From Sphingobium sp. C100 (GTDB taxonomy: Bacteria; Pseudomonadota; Alphaproteobacteria; Sphingomonadales; Sphingomonadaceae): 44,286 nt of DNA. Positions 34,504 to 43,472 of the stretch are shown here, piece after piece; position 1 is the first letter of the stretch; each line of letters begins with the position of its first letter. Under the pieces are notes generated by a model, which had not been told where the DNA came from, made no database searches, and worked only from the letters and a program-made list of their open reading frames with translations. The position numbers and the translations under genes are program-made. The DNA lies in NCBI RefSeq assembly GCF_000508185.1, contig NZ_AYOY01000151.1, forward strand, positions 1 to 44,286. The letters are read 5' to 3'.

Positions 34504-36068
34504 ACGCATTCACCGATTTGCAGGCAGGCATGGAGTTGACGGTGGCTGGCCGACATGTGCCCCAACTTTTTTCAGAGTGGGTTCGTCGGACGCCTGATAA
34601 AGCCTTTTTGATATGGGCGCCGTTCGATGAGCCTGCCGTCACATGGAGCTATGCGGACTTCTGGGATGCGGCCGGCCGCGTCGCCATGGGCCTCGCCAGG
34701 CGCGGGGTCGGCAAGGGAGCGCGCTTCCTGATCCATATGGAAAACGCGCCCGAGTTTCTCCTGGCCTGGCTGGCGGGCGCGCGGATCGGCGCGGTCGCCG
34801 TGACCACCAATAGCAAGAGCAGTCCGGACGAACTCGCCTATTTCGCGGAAAAATGCGGTGCCGTGGGTGCGATAACGCAAGCGTCGCTGCTTCCGGCTCT
34901 GACCCGGATAGATCGGCGCGACTTTTTCATCATCGCTTCCGGTGCGTCCGTGGGCGATGCGGAGCCGTTCGATGGGTTGCTGGCCAATGCTGGGCAGCCA
35001 CCGCGGCATGAGCCTCAACCTCTCGATGAACTCTCCATTCAATTCACGTCGGGCACGACGGCCCGGCCCAAGGGCGTTGTCTGGACCCATGCCAACGCCA
35101 TCTGGGGGGCTCAGGCCAATGCGCGGCATTTCCGGCTTCAGCATGACGACATCTGTCATGTTTTCCTGCCGTTATTTCACACCAATGCCCAATCCTATTC
35201 GCTGCTCGGCACCTTGTGGGTGGGTGGCACGCTGGTTCTCCAGCCCCGTTTTTCGGCATCGCGTTTCTGGGATGCGGCCGTGCGGCACCGGCCAACCTGG
35301 GCGTCCATGATCCCCTTTTGCGTGAAAGCAGCGCTCGGCCAGCCGATCCCCGACGATCATTGCTATCGGCGCTGGATACCTGCCGTCGCCCTGCCGGATT
35401 TGGTCGACAAACCGGTCGGCATTGCGACCATGGGTCTTTGGGGCATGACCGAAACGATCACGCACGGGATCGTCGCCGATCCGTTGCATCCCGGACCCGC
35501 CATGTCCATCGGCCGGCCGGCGGCCGGATACGAAATCCTCATACGCCGCGATGATGGCGGTCGGGCCGGCCCCGGAGAAAGCGGCCGGCTTTATATTCGC
35601 GGCATCCGCGGCATAACGCTTTTCAAGGAATATCTGGACGACCCCGCCGCCAATGCCGCGGCCTTCGACGATGATGGCTGGTTCGACACCGGGGACCGGA
35701 TCAGAATCGGCGCGGATGGCGATCTGTTCTTCCTCGATCGTGACAAGGACATGCTGAAGGTCGGCGGCGAAAATGTCGCGGCGTCAGAGATTGAGGCCGT
35801 GATATTGGCGAGTGGTTTGGTCCGGGAAGTGGCCGTGGTTGGCCGGCCCGATGAGATGCTCGACGAAGTGCCTGTCGCATTCGTCATTCCGCAGGCCGAT
35901 CATCCGCAACAACTCGAAGCGCTGTTGATTGCGGCCTGCAAGGATAAGCTCGCTGACTTCAAGGTCGTTCGCACCGTGCATGTGGTCGATTCCCTGCCTC
36001 GCTCGACTTTGGAAAAGGTCGCCAAGAATGTCCTCCGCGACCGGCTGAAGGAGAATGTAGCGGTCTAG
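34500..36068 (+). CDS. AMP-dependent acyl-CoA synthetase/ligase
   Basis: 522-residue member of the ANL adenylating superfamily. The ATP-binding P-loop is FTSGTTARPKGVVWTH (about residue 185), followed by GMTET for the adenylate site, WFDTGDRIRIG, the hinge motif DRDKDMLKVGGENVAASEIE and the C-terminal catalytic Lys region LPRSTLEKVAK. The architecture fits CaiC/FadD-like acyl-CoA ligases. It would activate a carboxylic acid to its CoA thioester via an acyl-adenylate. It is translationally coupled to the upstream TetR gene, so it belongs to the same regulon as the ring-cleavage operon. The acid could be the substrate or a side-chain product such as a cinnamate-type acid; this is inference. Confidence 0.94.
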   Translation: MNAFTDLQAGMELTVAGRHVPQLFSEWVRRTPDKAFLIWAPFDEPAVTWSYADFWDAAGRVAMGLARRGVGKGARFLIHMENAPEFLLAWLAGARIGAVAVTTNSKSSPDELAYFAEKCGAVGAITQASLLPALTRIDRRDFFIIASGASVGDAEPFDGLLANAGQPPRHEPQPLDELSIQFTSGTTARPKGVVWTHANAIWGAQANARHFRLQHDDICHVFLPLFHTNAQSYSLLGTLWVGGTLVLQPRFSASRFWDAAVRHRPTWASMIPFCVKAALGQPIPDDHCYRRWIPAVALPDLVDKPVGIATMGLWGMTETITHGIVADPLHPGPAMSIGRPAAGYEILIRRDDGGRAGPGESGRLYIRGIRGITLFKEYLDDPAANAAAFDDDGWFDTGDRIRIGADGDLFFLDRDKDMLKVGGENVAASEIEAVILASGLVREVAVVGRPDEMLDEVPVAFVIPQADHPQQLEALLIAACKDKLADFKVVRTVHVVDSLPRSTLEKVAKNVLRDRLKENVAV

Positions 36069-36317
36069 GTGGCGAGGACGCTTTCGGGAGGTTGGAAATA
36101 GGGCGAATGCGGCCCAAACCCGGGTGACCGTGCTGATTTTGTGTCAGCGAAGTAGCCGCTTTCAACCAGAAGCGGACTGCTGTGCCTCCCGATCAAATCG
36201 CTGACTCTCGATGAATTCGTATGCGTGACTTGTCCCGCATGGCTCGCCATGCGACCGCTGAGGATCGGGCGCAGGCGGCGGCAGGCCGGCCGCGTGAGGG
36301 ACGGGAAGGGAAAGGGC

Positions 36318-37790
36318 ATGGAAAAGCCTCGCCAGGGCTTTGCCGGGCTGTGGAATATCAGCTTCGGCTTCTTCGGCATCCAGATCGGCTTTGCGTTGCA
36401 AAATGCGAATATGAGCCGTGTCTTTCAGTCCCTGGGTTCCAGTATCGACGATCTGTCGGCGCTCTGGGTGGCCGCGCCGCTCACGGGGTTGCTCGTCCAG
36501 CCCGTGATCGGCCATTTGTCGGACCGGACCTGGCTTGGCCGGCTGGGGCGGCGGCGGCCCTATTTTCTGGCTGGCGCGATCCTGGCGGCGGTCGCGCTGC
36601 TGTTCATGCCGCAAAGCGACGGCTTGCTGATGGCCGCGCTGCTGCTCTGGATGCTGGACGCCAGCCTCAATGTCTCGATGGAGCCGTTCCGCGCCTTTGT
36701 CGGCGACATGCTGCACAAGGATCAGCATGTCGCGGGCTACGCCGTGCAGACCGCCTTCATCGGCGCGGGCGCGGTGGTCGGCTCGCTGTTCCCCTATGCG
36801 CTCGATCATCTGGGCGTCTCCAACATCGCAGCCGCCGGCGAGATACCCGACACCGTGCGCTACAGCTTCTGGGCAGGGGGCGCGGCTTTGTTCGGCGCCG
36901 TGCTGTGGACAGTGCTGACGACCAGGGAATATGCGCCCGACGCATTGCGCGCGTTCAGCAGGGAAACCGAAACCCAAGCCGCGCCTGACCTGGCGGGACG
37001 TGGGCTGTGGCCCTGCTTCGCGTGGATCGGGGCGGGCGGCGCGGTCGCGTTCCTGGTCGACCTCTGGGGTATGGAGAAGGAAGTCTATCTGCTGGCCGCC
37101 TTACTGGCGGGATATGGCCTGGCCAGCCTGACGGCGATCGGGCTGGCGCGGTCGGGGCGGCGGGACAATATGCTCGCCCATATCGTCGGCGATGTCGCGG
37201 GAATGCCGCCGATCATGCGGCGGCTGGCGGTGATCCAGTTTTTCAGCTGGTCGGCCCTGTTCATCATGTGGATTCACACGACGCCGGTGGTCGCCCAATA
37301 TATGTTCGGGTCCGCCGATCCGGCGAGCGCCGCCTATCAGGCGGGCGGCAATTGGGTAGGGGTGCTGTTTTCGGTCTATAATGGCGTGGCGGCGGTGGCC
37401 GCACTGACGCTGTTGCCCTGGGTCGCGCGGCGGATCGGGCAGGCGCACACCCATGCGCTGTGCCTGATGGCCGGCGCGGCCGGTTTCGCAAGCTTCCTGG
37501 TTCTGCGCGATCCCCAATGGCTGCTGCTGAGCGAAGTCGGCATCGGCATCGCCTGGGCGTCGATCCTCGCCATGCCTTATGCCATGCTGGCGTCCAGCCT
37601 GCCATCCGCGAAGATCGGCATTTACATGGGACTGTTCAATATTTTCGTGGTGATGCCGCAATTGCTGGTCGCGACCGCGATGGGATCGATCATGAAGGCT
37701 TTCTTTCCCGGCGATCCGATCTGGACCATGGCCTTTGCCGCGGTGACCCTGCTGGTCGCGTCGCTCGCGTCGCTGCGAATCAGGGTCTGA
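36318..37790 (+). CDS. SLC45-like MFS sugar transporter
   Basis: 490-residue inner-membrane permease with about 12 hydrophobic segments. The N-terminus FAGLWNISFGFFGIQIGFALQNANMSRVFQSLG and the cytoplasmic loop SDRTWLGRLGRRRPYFL are characteristic of the SLC45/sucrose-maltose symporter group. The start is ATG 36318, after a GGGAAGGGAAAGGG stretch; an upstream frame from 36225 would add a non-membrane, Arg-rich leader. It lies 249 bases after the ligase gene on the same strand, so co-transcription is possible but not required. Family knowledge suggests a disaccharide or a glycoside substrate; a plant glycoside would link sugar uptake with the aromatic cluster, but this is speculative. A weak intrinsic terminator lies about 200 bases downstream. 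Confidence 0.9.
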   Translation: MEKPRQGFAGLWNISFGFFGIQIGFALQNANMSRVFQSLGSSIDDLSALWVAAPLTGLLVQPVIGHLSDRTWLGRLGRRRPYFLAGAILAAVALLFMPQSDGLLMAALLLWMLDASLNVSMEPFRAFVGDMLHKDQHVAGYAVQTAFIGAGAVVGSLFPYALDHLGVSNIAAAGEIPDTVRYSFWAGGAALFGAVLWTVLTTREYAPDALRAFSRETETQAAPDLAGRGLWPCFAWIGAGGAVAFLVDLWGMEKEVYLLAALLAGYGLASLTAIGLARSGRRDNMLAHIVGDVAGMPPIMRRLAVIQFFSWSALFIMWIHTTPVVAQYMFGSADPASAAYQAGGNWVGVLFSVYNGVAAVAALTLLPWVARRIGQAHTHALCLMAGAAGFASFLVLRDPQWLLLSEVGIGIAWASILAMPYAMLASSLPSAKIGIYMGLFNIFVVMPQLLVATAMGSIMKAFFPGDPIWTMAFAAVTLLVASLASLRIRV

Positions 37791-37995
37791 GGTGATTCGT
37801 TTGGGAATGGCCTATTGGCTGCAACGCCGGGGCGATGGACGACCAGAATGACGCTACGGAAAGCGTTGCATTGCGCCACGGATGCATATTTTGCAACCGC
37901 GAGCAGGGCTTTCGCACTTGCAGCAGAAGCCGGTTGGAGGCAAAAGAAAGCTGCCTTTCAGGCATCCTCTCCTAAAACTTTCACGGGCTGGTCTT

Positions 37996-38015
37996 CGGAT
38001 CGGTCCGTTTTTTTT
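37996..38015 (+). terminator. Short intrinsic terminator-like hairpin with T8 tract
   Basis: CGGA-TCGG-TCCG (37996-38007) is followed directly by eight T residues (38008-38015). The stem is only four base pairs, so it is a weak terminator. It is the only clear T tract in the area and lies about 205 bases after the MFS stop. Confidence 0.45.
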
Positions 38016-38040
38016 AGTGCCCGATCAAGGGGAAGGACCA

Positions 38041-38058
38041 TCCCTGCGGCCGCAGGGA
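38041..38058. repeat. 18-bp perfect palindrome
   Basis: TCCCTGCGGCCGCAGGGA is self-complementary over all 18 bases, with no loop. It may be a protein-binding site or, as part of a longer transcript, a dimerisation structure. No regulator can be linked to it. Confidence 0.5.
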
Positions 38059-38375
38059 CCAGGATTGAAAGTCATGCTCAGTGATGCCGCGATGCGGCAT
38101 CCGAAGGATCGCGGCCGGTAGCCAGCGGACAGATTAGTTGATTGAGGCGCAACTCATCCTGCGCGCCGGATGCGAAAGCCCGACAAAGCCAATCCAGACA
38201 CTGCGCCAGAAGCCGCATGATCCTCTCCATTTTCTTGTTTCCATATCATAGCATAAGCGTGGCAGGCGGAAAGAGGCGAAGCTTGCAACGCGTCAAATGA
38301 TACGATCCGGTACGGATTTTAGCCCTTTCCAGCGATGCCCACGCCCTATCGTCGCGATTGGCGTCCACGCGCATC

Positions 38376-38403
38376 TTGCCAATCTTTGCCATGCGCCTAG
38401 AAT
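38376..38403 (+). promoter_or_regulatory. Predicted parDE promoter giving a leaderless mRNA
   Basis: TTGCCA (38376-38381) and TAGAAT (38398-38403) are separated by 16 bases, each with five of six consensus matches. The parD ATG begins at 38410, only seven bases beyond the -10, where transcription would start. No Shine-Dalgarno sequence is present, which fits a leaderless transcript. ATGCGCC occurs twice with an 11-base period (38391-38397, 38402-38408) overlapping the -10 and could be bound by the ParD antitoxin for autoregulation. Confidence 0.5.
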
Positions 38404-38409
38404 GCGCCC

Positions 38410-38640
38410 ATGAGCACGATGAACATCTCGCTGCCCGAAACGCTCAAGGCTTTTGTCGATGAGCAGGTGACCGGGCGCGGCTATGGAACCAGCAGCGAAT
38501 ATGTCCGCGAACTGATCCGAAAGGATCGTGACCGGCAGGCGCTGCGGCGGATGCTGCTCGATGGCGCGGCGAGTGCGCCGGGTGCGCCGGCGGATGCCGG
38601 CTATTTCAACGGCCTGCGCGACCAGATCGCCGCGCGGTGA
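38410..38640 (+). CDS. parD: ParD-type antitoxin (ribbon-helix-helix)
   Basis: 76-residue type II antitoxin of the ParD/CC2985 family. The N-terminus MSTMNISLPETLKAFVDEQV forms the DNA-binding ribbon and helix, followed by GYGTSSEYVRELIRKD, typical of the family. The C-terminal part (residues 45-76) would wrap the ParE toxin. The stop overlaps the toxin start by four bases (GTGA), so the two are translated together. It should repress its own promoter with ParE; a candidate promoter with direct repeats overlaps the start region. Confidence 0.94.
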   Translation: MSTMNISLPETLKAFVDEQVTGRGYGTSSEYVRELIRKDRDRQALRRMLLDGAASAPGAPADAGYFNGLRDQIAAR

Positions 38641-38957
38641 GCGCCAAGCCGGTGGTGCCGCGCACGCGCGCGCGGACCGATGTCGACAGCATCATCGACC
38701 ATTATCTGCGCGAGGCCGGCGCCGATATGGCCCTGCGCTTCGTCGATGCGCTGGAGGCCGGCTATGGCGCGCTGTCGTCCCGCCCCGGCGCGGGATCGCC
38801 GCGTTTCGCCCATGAACTGGGCCTGCCGGGCCTGCGCAGCCGCAGCGTCGGCCGTTTCCCCTATCTGATCTTCTACGTTGAACAGCCGGACCATATCGAT
38901 GTCTGGCGCATCCTGCACACGCGGCGCGACATTGCGGAATGGCTGGGCGCGGACTGA
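38637..38957 (+). CDS. parE: ParE/RelE-superfamily toxin
   Basis: 106-residue toxin of the RelE/ParE superfamily. It has the expected order: an N-terminal helix pair (ARTDVDSIIDHYLREAG and ALRFVDALEAGYGAL), then GSPRFAHELGLPGLRSRSVGRFPYLIFYVEQ and DHIDVWRILHTRRDI, the strand-and-Arg pattern typical of ParE. Characterised ParE toxins inhibit DNA gyrase; the target here is assumed from the family. The start is GTG 38637, overlapping the parD stop. The gene converges with the RND outer-membrane factor, with three bases between the two stops. Confidence 0.93.
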   Translation: MSAKPVVPRTRARTDVDSIIDHYLREAGADMALRFVDALEAGYGALSSRPGAGSPRFAHELGLPGLRSRSVGRFPYLIFYVEQPDHIDVWRILHTRRDIAEWLGAD

Positions 38958-38960
38958 ACC

Positions 38961-40325
38961 CTATTGGTCCGCGCCGATGACGCGGTAGAGCAGGATGCGG
39001 TTGCTGACCAGCGCCAGATCGGTCGCGATCGCCGACTGGCGCGCGTTATAGAGCGAACGCTGGCTGGTGAGAGCGGTCAGGAAAGTATCGACCCCCGCGC
39101 GATAGCGTTGCTCGGCAAGATCATAGGCGCGCTGGCTCGCGATCACCAGCCGCCGCTGCGCGGCCTGCTGCGCGTCGATCGTGCCCTCGCGCGCCAGCCC
39201 GTCGGCAACTTCCCGAAAGCCGGTCTGGATCGCCTTTTCATATTGAGCGAGATAGAGGTCGCGCTGCGCCTTGCTATAGTCGAGATTGCCGCGATTGGCG
39301 CCGCCGAAGATCGGCAGGCTGGCCGAGGGGCTGGCGGACCAGGCGAAGGCATTGCCGGTGAAAAGCGAGGATAGTGCCGAACTGGCGACTCCGATCGCCG
39401 AAGTAAGGCTGATCGTCGGGAACATCGCCGCACGCGCCGCGCCGATGTCCGCATTGGCGGCCTTGAGCTGATGTTCGGCCTGGAGCACGTCGGGGCGCTG
39501 GAGCAATATATCCGATGAAAGGCCAGCCGGCACCGTCGCGACGCCGGCAATCAGGCTGTCGAGCGAGGCTGGCAGCAGCGCGTCTTCAACCGGGGCGCCG
39601 ACCAGCAGATCGAGCGCGTTGCGATCCTGCGCCACCTGGGTCAGATTGGCGGCGACATCGGACGCGGCTTGCTCGACCGTGGTTTCAGCCTGACGCACGT
39701 CGAGTTTTCCGGTAAGCCCCGCCGCGTTGAGCGACCGGATGAGGTCGAGCGTGCGCTGCGCGCTCGCCTGGGTCTGGCGCGAAAGGATGAGCAGTTCCTG
39801 GTCTGCGGCCAACGTCGCATAGGCGGTCGCGGTCTCGGCGATCAGGGTGATGCGGGTCGCACGCGCGCCTTCCTCGGTGGCGAGGTAGGTTTCCAGCGCG
39901 GATTCCGTCAGGCTGCGCACCCGTCCGAACAGGTCGATCTCGAACGCGCTGAAACCGACGTCGGCGCTGTAGCTGTTTTGCCGCATGTCATTCTGCCGGG
40001 TGAAGCTGGCCCCGGCATCGGCGGTGACGGTGGGCAATTGCGCCGCGCGCTGCACCCGATATTGGGCGCGGGCCGACTGGACATTGGCGAGCGCGACGCG
40101 AAGATCGCGATTATTGTTGAGCGCCCGCTCGATCACCGTTTTCAGCCTGGCGTCCTGCACCAGCGCGGTCCAGGGGAGGCCGGCGCTGGCCCCTTGCGTC
40201 AGCGGCGCATAGGCCGCGCCCTGCGGCAAGGTCGCGGGAATGGGCAATGCGGGTCGGTCATAACGGGGCGTCATCGAACATCCCGCGAGTAACAGGGCGC
40301 TCGTAGCGATCGATAGGCGGATCAT
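38961..40325 (-). CDS. NodT/OprM-type outer-membrane factor of the RND pump
   Basis: 454-residue outer-membrane lipoprotein of the RND tripartite system. The lipobox is LLLAGC (Cys16), followed by SMTPRYDRPALP. Two OEP repeats are seen (LPWTALVQDARLKTVIERAL; later LQRPDVLQAEHQLKAANADI), with the C-terminal RYRAGVDTFLTALTSQRSL characteristic of the family. Its ATG at 40325 overlaps the pump stop by four bases, so it is the last gene of the operon. It is only distantly similar to the outer-membrane factor at 20544-21986, so the window carries two separate efflux exits. Confidence 0.95.
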   Translation of the reverse strand: MIRLSIATSALLLAGCSMTPRYDRPALPIPATLPQGAAYAPLTQGASAGLPWTALVQDARLKTVIERALNNNRDLRVALANVQSARAQYRVQRAAQLPTVTADAGASFTRQNDMRQNSYSADVGFSAFEIDLFGRVRSLTESALETYLATEEGARATRITLIAETATAYATLAADQELLILSRQTQASAQRTLDLIRSLNAAGLTGKLDVRQAETTVEQAASDVAANLTQVAQDRNALDLLVGAPVEDALLPASLDSLIAGVATVPAGLSSDILLQRPDVLQAEHQLKAANADIGAARAAMFPTISLTSAIGVASSALSSLFTGNAFAWSASPSASLPIFGGANRGNLDYSKAQRDLYLAQYEKAIQTGFREVADGLAREGTIDAQQAAQRRLVIASQRAYDLAEQRYRAGVDTFLTALTSQRSLYNARQSAIATDLALVSNRILLYRVIGADQ

Positions 40326-43300
40326 GCCGGCACCTCCGTCGCGGCGGCCGGGCCGGCGGGCTTGTCCTTGCCGAACAGGCGCAGGATCGAGAGGAAGAAG
40401 AGCGGAACCAGGAAGACCGCAAGCACCGTGGCGGTCGTCATGCCGCCGATCACGGCGGTGCCGATGGCGACCCGGCTTTGCGCGCCCGCCCCGGTCGCGA
40501 TCGCCAGCGGGATGACGCCGGCGATGAAAGCGAGGGATGTCATCAGGATCGGGCGGAAACGCAGCCTCGCCGCCTCCAGTGCGGCGTCCCAGGCATTTTT
40601 GCCTTCATGATGCGCCAGTTCGGCGAATTCGACGATCAGGATGGCGTTCTTGGCGGCAAGGCCCATGGTGGTGAGCAGGCCGACCTGGAAGAAGATGTTG
40701 TTTTCCAGCCCCCGCGCCCAGACCGCTATCACCGCGCCGACCAGGCCGAGCGGGATCACCAGCAGCACCGCGAGCGGGATCGACCAGCTTTCATACAGGG
40801 CCGCAAGGCACAGGAACACGACCAGCACCGACAGCCCGTACAGCAGCGGCGCCTGACCGCCCGACAATTGTTCCTGGTAGGACAGGCCGCTCCAGGCAAA
40901 GCTGGTGCCGGCGGGGAGCTGTTTTTGCAGCGCCACGATCCGGTCCATCGCCTCGCCCGAACTGGTGCCTGCCGCCGCCTGTCCCTGGATTTCGTAGGAA
41001 GAAAGGCCGTTGAAGCGTGACACGGTGGTCGGCCCCATCACCCAGTGAGTGGTGGCGAAGGCGGAGAAAGGCACCATCTCTCCTGTGCTGCTGGAGCGGA
41101 CCATCCACTTGTCGAGATCGGTCGGCAAAGCGCGATAAGGCGCGTCCGCCTGCATATACACACGCTTCACCCGACCGCGATCGACGAAGTCGTTGACATA
41201 GGTGCTGCCCCAGGCGGAACTCAGCACATCGTCGACACTGGACTGCGTCAGGCCAAGTACGGCGAGCTTTTCGGAATCGATATCGACCTGAAGCTGGGGC
41301 GTGTCCTCCAGCGTGGCCGCGCGCACCCCGGCCAGTTGCGAATCCTTGGCGGCGGCGGCGAGCAGCTGGTTGCGCAGCTCCAGGAAGCGGTCGCGACTAA
41401 GGCCGCCGCTGTTGAGCAATTCGAAGGTGAAGCCGTTGGACTGGCCAAGGCCGCGAATGGCGGGCGGCGTCATCGCCAGCACCTTTGCATCGCGGATGGC
41501 GCCAAGCTGCTTGTTGGCGCGCTGGGCGATGGCGCCTGCGGCATTGCTGCTGCCCTTGCGATCCTCCCAGGGCGCCAGATTGATGAACCCTTGGGCGACA
41601 TTTTCACCCTGACCCTGGAAGCTGAAACCGGTCATGATGAAGGCGAAAGCGACATTGTCCTTCTCGTCGTTCAGGAAATAATCCTGCACCTGTTGGGCCG
41701 CCGCGGCGGTGCGGCTGGACTTGGCGCCGGCGGGCAAAGTCACCTGCGCCATCACCTGTCCCTGGTCCTCGACCGGCAGGAAGCTGGTGGGCAGGCGCGT
41801 GAACAGCAGCGCCAGCACCACCAGGATGACAACATAACCGCCCCAGAACAGCGCGCGCTTGCCCATCACCTGTTCGGTCCGGCGGACATAGCCATTGGTC
41901 ACCCGGTCGAACCAGCGGTTGAACCGGCCGGCCCAGCCGCGATGGCGCTGATCCTCCGCCGACGCCTTGAGCAGCGTGGCGCACAGCGCGGGCGAAAGGA
42001 TCAGAGCGACGACCACCGACAATAGCATCGACGACACGATCGTGATGGAAAATTGCCGGTAGATGACGCCGGTCGATCCTCCGAAAAAGGCCATTGGCAG
42101 CAGCACCGCCGACAGGACGAGTGCGATGCCGACCAGCGCGCCGCCGATTTCCCCCATGGACTTGATCGTCGCGTCCCGCGGGGACAGGCCTTCCTCCTCC
42201 ATCAGTCGCTCGACATTTTCCACCACGACGATGGCGTCATCGACCAGCAGGCCGATGGAGAGCACCATGCCGAACAGCGTCAGCGTGTTGATGGAATAGC
42301 CGAACAGCGCGAGAATGCCGAAGGTGCCAAGCAGCACGACCGGGACGGCGATGGCCGGGATCAGCGTCGCGCGCCAGCTTTGCAGGAAGACGAACATCAC
42401 CACGACGACGAGGCCCACCGCCTCGAACAGCGTCTGGATGACTTCTTCGACCGACAATTTGATGAAGGGCGTGGTGTCGCGCGGATAGACGACCTTGTAG
42501 CCGTGCGGCAGGCCGGATGACAATTCGGCAACCTTGGCCTTCACCAGTTCGGCGGTCTTGAGCGCGTCGGCGCCAGGCGCGAGTTGCAGCGCCATGCCGG
42601 ACGCGGGATGGCCGTTCAACCGCGCGGCCGTGGTGTAGCTTTCATTGCCCAGTTCCACCCGTGCGACATCGGACAAGTGGACGACCGACCCGTCGCTTTG
42701 CGTCTTGACGATGATGTTGCGAAATTGCTCGGGCGTCTGGAGGCGCGCGCGGGCGCGCACCGTGGCATTGAGCTGTTGTCCGGCCGGCGCGGGATCGGCG
42801 CCGATCTGGCCTGCGGATACTTCGACATTCTGCGCCTGGATGGCGCTTTGGACGTCGGACGGCATCAGCTTCACGGTGGCGAGCTTGAAGGGGTCGAGCC
42901 AGATACGCATCGCATATTGCGACCCGAAAATCTGGGTCGCGCCGATACCGTTGATGCGCGCGATCGGGTCCTGGAAATGATTGACCAGATAGTCGGCGAT
43001 GTCGGCCTGGTCCGCCTTGTCGCTCTCGTCATAGAGGCCGACCACCATCAGGAAGTCGGTCTGCTGCTTGGTGACGGTGAGCCCCTGCTGCTGCACTGCA
43101 TTGGGCAGGCGGCTGACGGCCTGCTGCACCTTGTTCTGCACCTGCACCTGCGCGGTGTCGGGATCGGTTCCCTTCTGGAAGGTAACGGTGATCCGCGCCT
43201 GCCCGTTCGCCGTGGAGGAGGACGAAAAATACATGAGGCCGTCGATGCCGGTCAGCTGTTGCTCGATGATCTGGGTAACGCTGGTTTCGACGGTCTCGGC

Positions 43301-43462
43301 ATTGGCGCCGGGATAGGTCGCGCTGATGCCCACGCCCGGCGGCGCGATATCGGGATATTGCGCGATCGGCAGTGACAGCATGGAGCCGATGCCCGCCAGC
43401 ATGATGCCGATGGCGATGACCCAGGCAAAGATCGGCCGGTCGATGAAATAGCGGCTGAGCAT
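40322..43462 (-). CDS. HAE1-family RND efflux pump (AcrB/MexB-like)
   Basis: 1046-residue inner-membrane proton-drug antiporter, the full length for the HAE1 family. The N-terminus MLSRYFIDRPIFAWVIAI is diagnostic. The proton-relay pair Asp408-Asp409 lies in GLLVDDAIVVVENVERLM in transmembrane helix 4. Two large periplasmic loops and about 12 membrane helices are present, and the C-terminal half begins near NRWFDRVTNGY. It works with the adaptor gene 10 bases upstream and the outer-membrane factor overlapping downstream. The substrate is unknown; family members export hydrophobic drugs, dyes, bile salts and solvents. Confidence 0.97.
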   Translation of the reverse strand: MLSRYFIDRPIFAWVIAIGIMLAGIGSMLSLPIAQYPDIAPPGVGISATYPGANAETVETSVTQIIEQQLTGIDGLMYFSSSSTANGQARITVTFQKGTDPDTAQVQVQNKVQQAVSRLPNAVQQQGLTVTKQQTDFLMVVGLYDESDKADQADIADYLVNHFQDPIARINGIGATQIFGSQYAMRIWLDPFKLATVKLMPSDVQSAIQAQNVEVSAGQIGADPAPAGQQLNATVRARARLQTPEQFRNIIVKTQSDGSVVHLSDVARVELGNESYTTAARLNGHPASGMALQLAPGADALKTAELVKAKVAELSSGLPHGYKVVYPRDTTPFIKLSVEEVIQTLFEAVGLVVVVMFVFLQSWRATLIPAIAVPVVLLGTFGILALFGYSINTLTLFGMVLSIGLLVDDAIVVVENVERLMEEEGLSPRDATIKSMGEIGGALVGIALVLSAVLLPMAFFGGSTGVIYRQFSITIVSSMLLSVVVALILSPALCATLLKASAEDQRHRGWAGRFNRWFDRVTNGYVRRTEQVMGKRALFWGGYVVILVVLALLFTRLPTSFLPVEDQGQVMAQVTLPAGAKSSRTAAAAQQVQDYFLNDEKDNVAFAFIMTGFSFQGQGENVAQGFINLAPWEDRKGSSNAAGAIAQRANKQLGAIRDAKVLAMTPPAIRGLGQSNGFTFELLNSGGLSRDRFLELRNQLLAAAAKDSQLAGVRAATLEDTPQLQVDIDSEKLAVLGLTQSSVDDVLSSAWGSTYVNDFVDRGRVKRVYMQADAPYRALPTDLDKWMVRSSSTGEMVPFSAFATTHWVMGPTTVSRFNGLSSYEIQGQAAAGTSSGEAMDRIVALQKQLPAGTSFAWSGLSYQEQLSGGQAPLLYGLSVLVVFLCLAALYESWSIPLAVLLVIPLGLVGAVIAVWARGLENNIFFQVGLLTTMGLAAKNAILIVEFAELAHHEGKNAWDAALEAARLRFRPILMTSLAFIAGVIPLAIATGAGAQSRVAIGTAVIGGMTTATVLAVFLVPLFFLSILRLFGKDKPAGPAAATEVPA

Positions 43463-43472
43463 GGATCGACCC

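Larger units (their letters stand above)
37791..38409. other. Intergenic region with terminator, palindrome and TA promoter
   Basis: About 620 bases between the MFS and parD genes with no supported protein-coding gene; the short frames lack ribosome sites and family resemblance. It contains a hairpin with a T8 run, an 18-bp perfect palindrome, a 13-base inverted repeat ATCCG-GTA-CGGAT at 38305-38317, and the predicted parDE promoter at its end. Confidence 0.6.

Noticed and set aside
41045..42025. + strand open frame of 326 codons opposite the RND pump
   Set aside because: Antisense shadow of a highly conserved pump gene.
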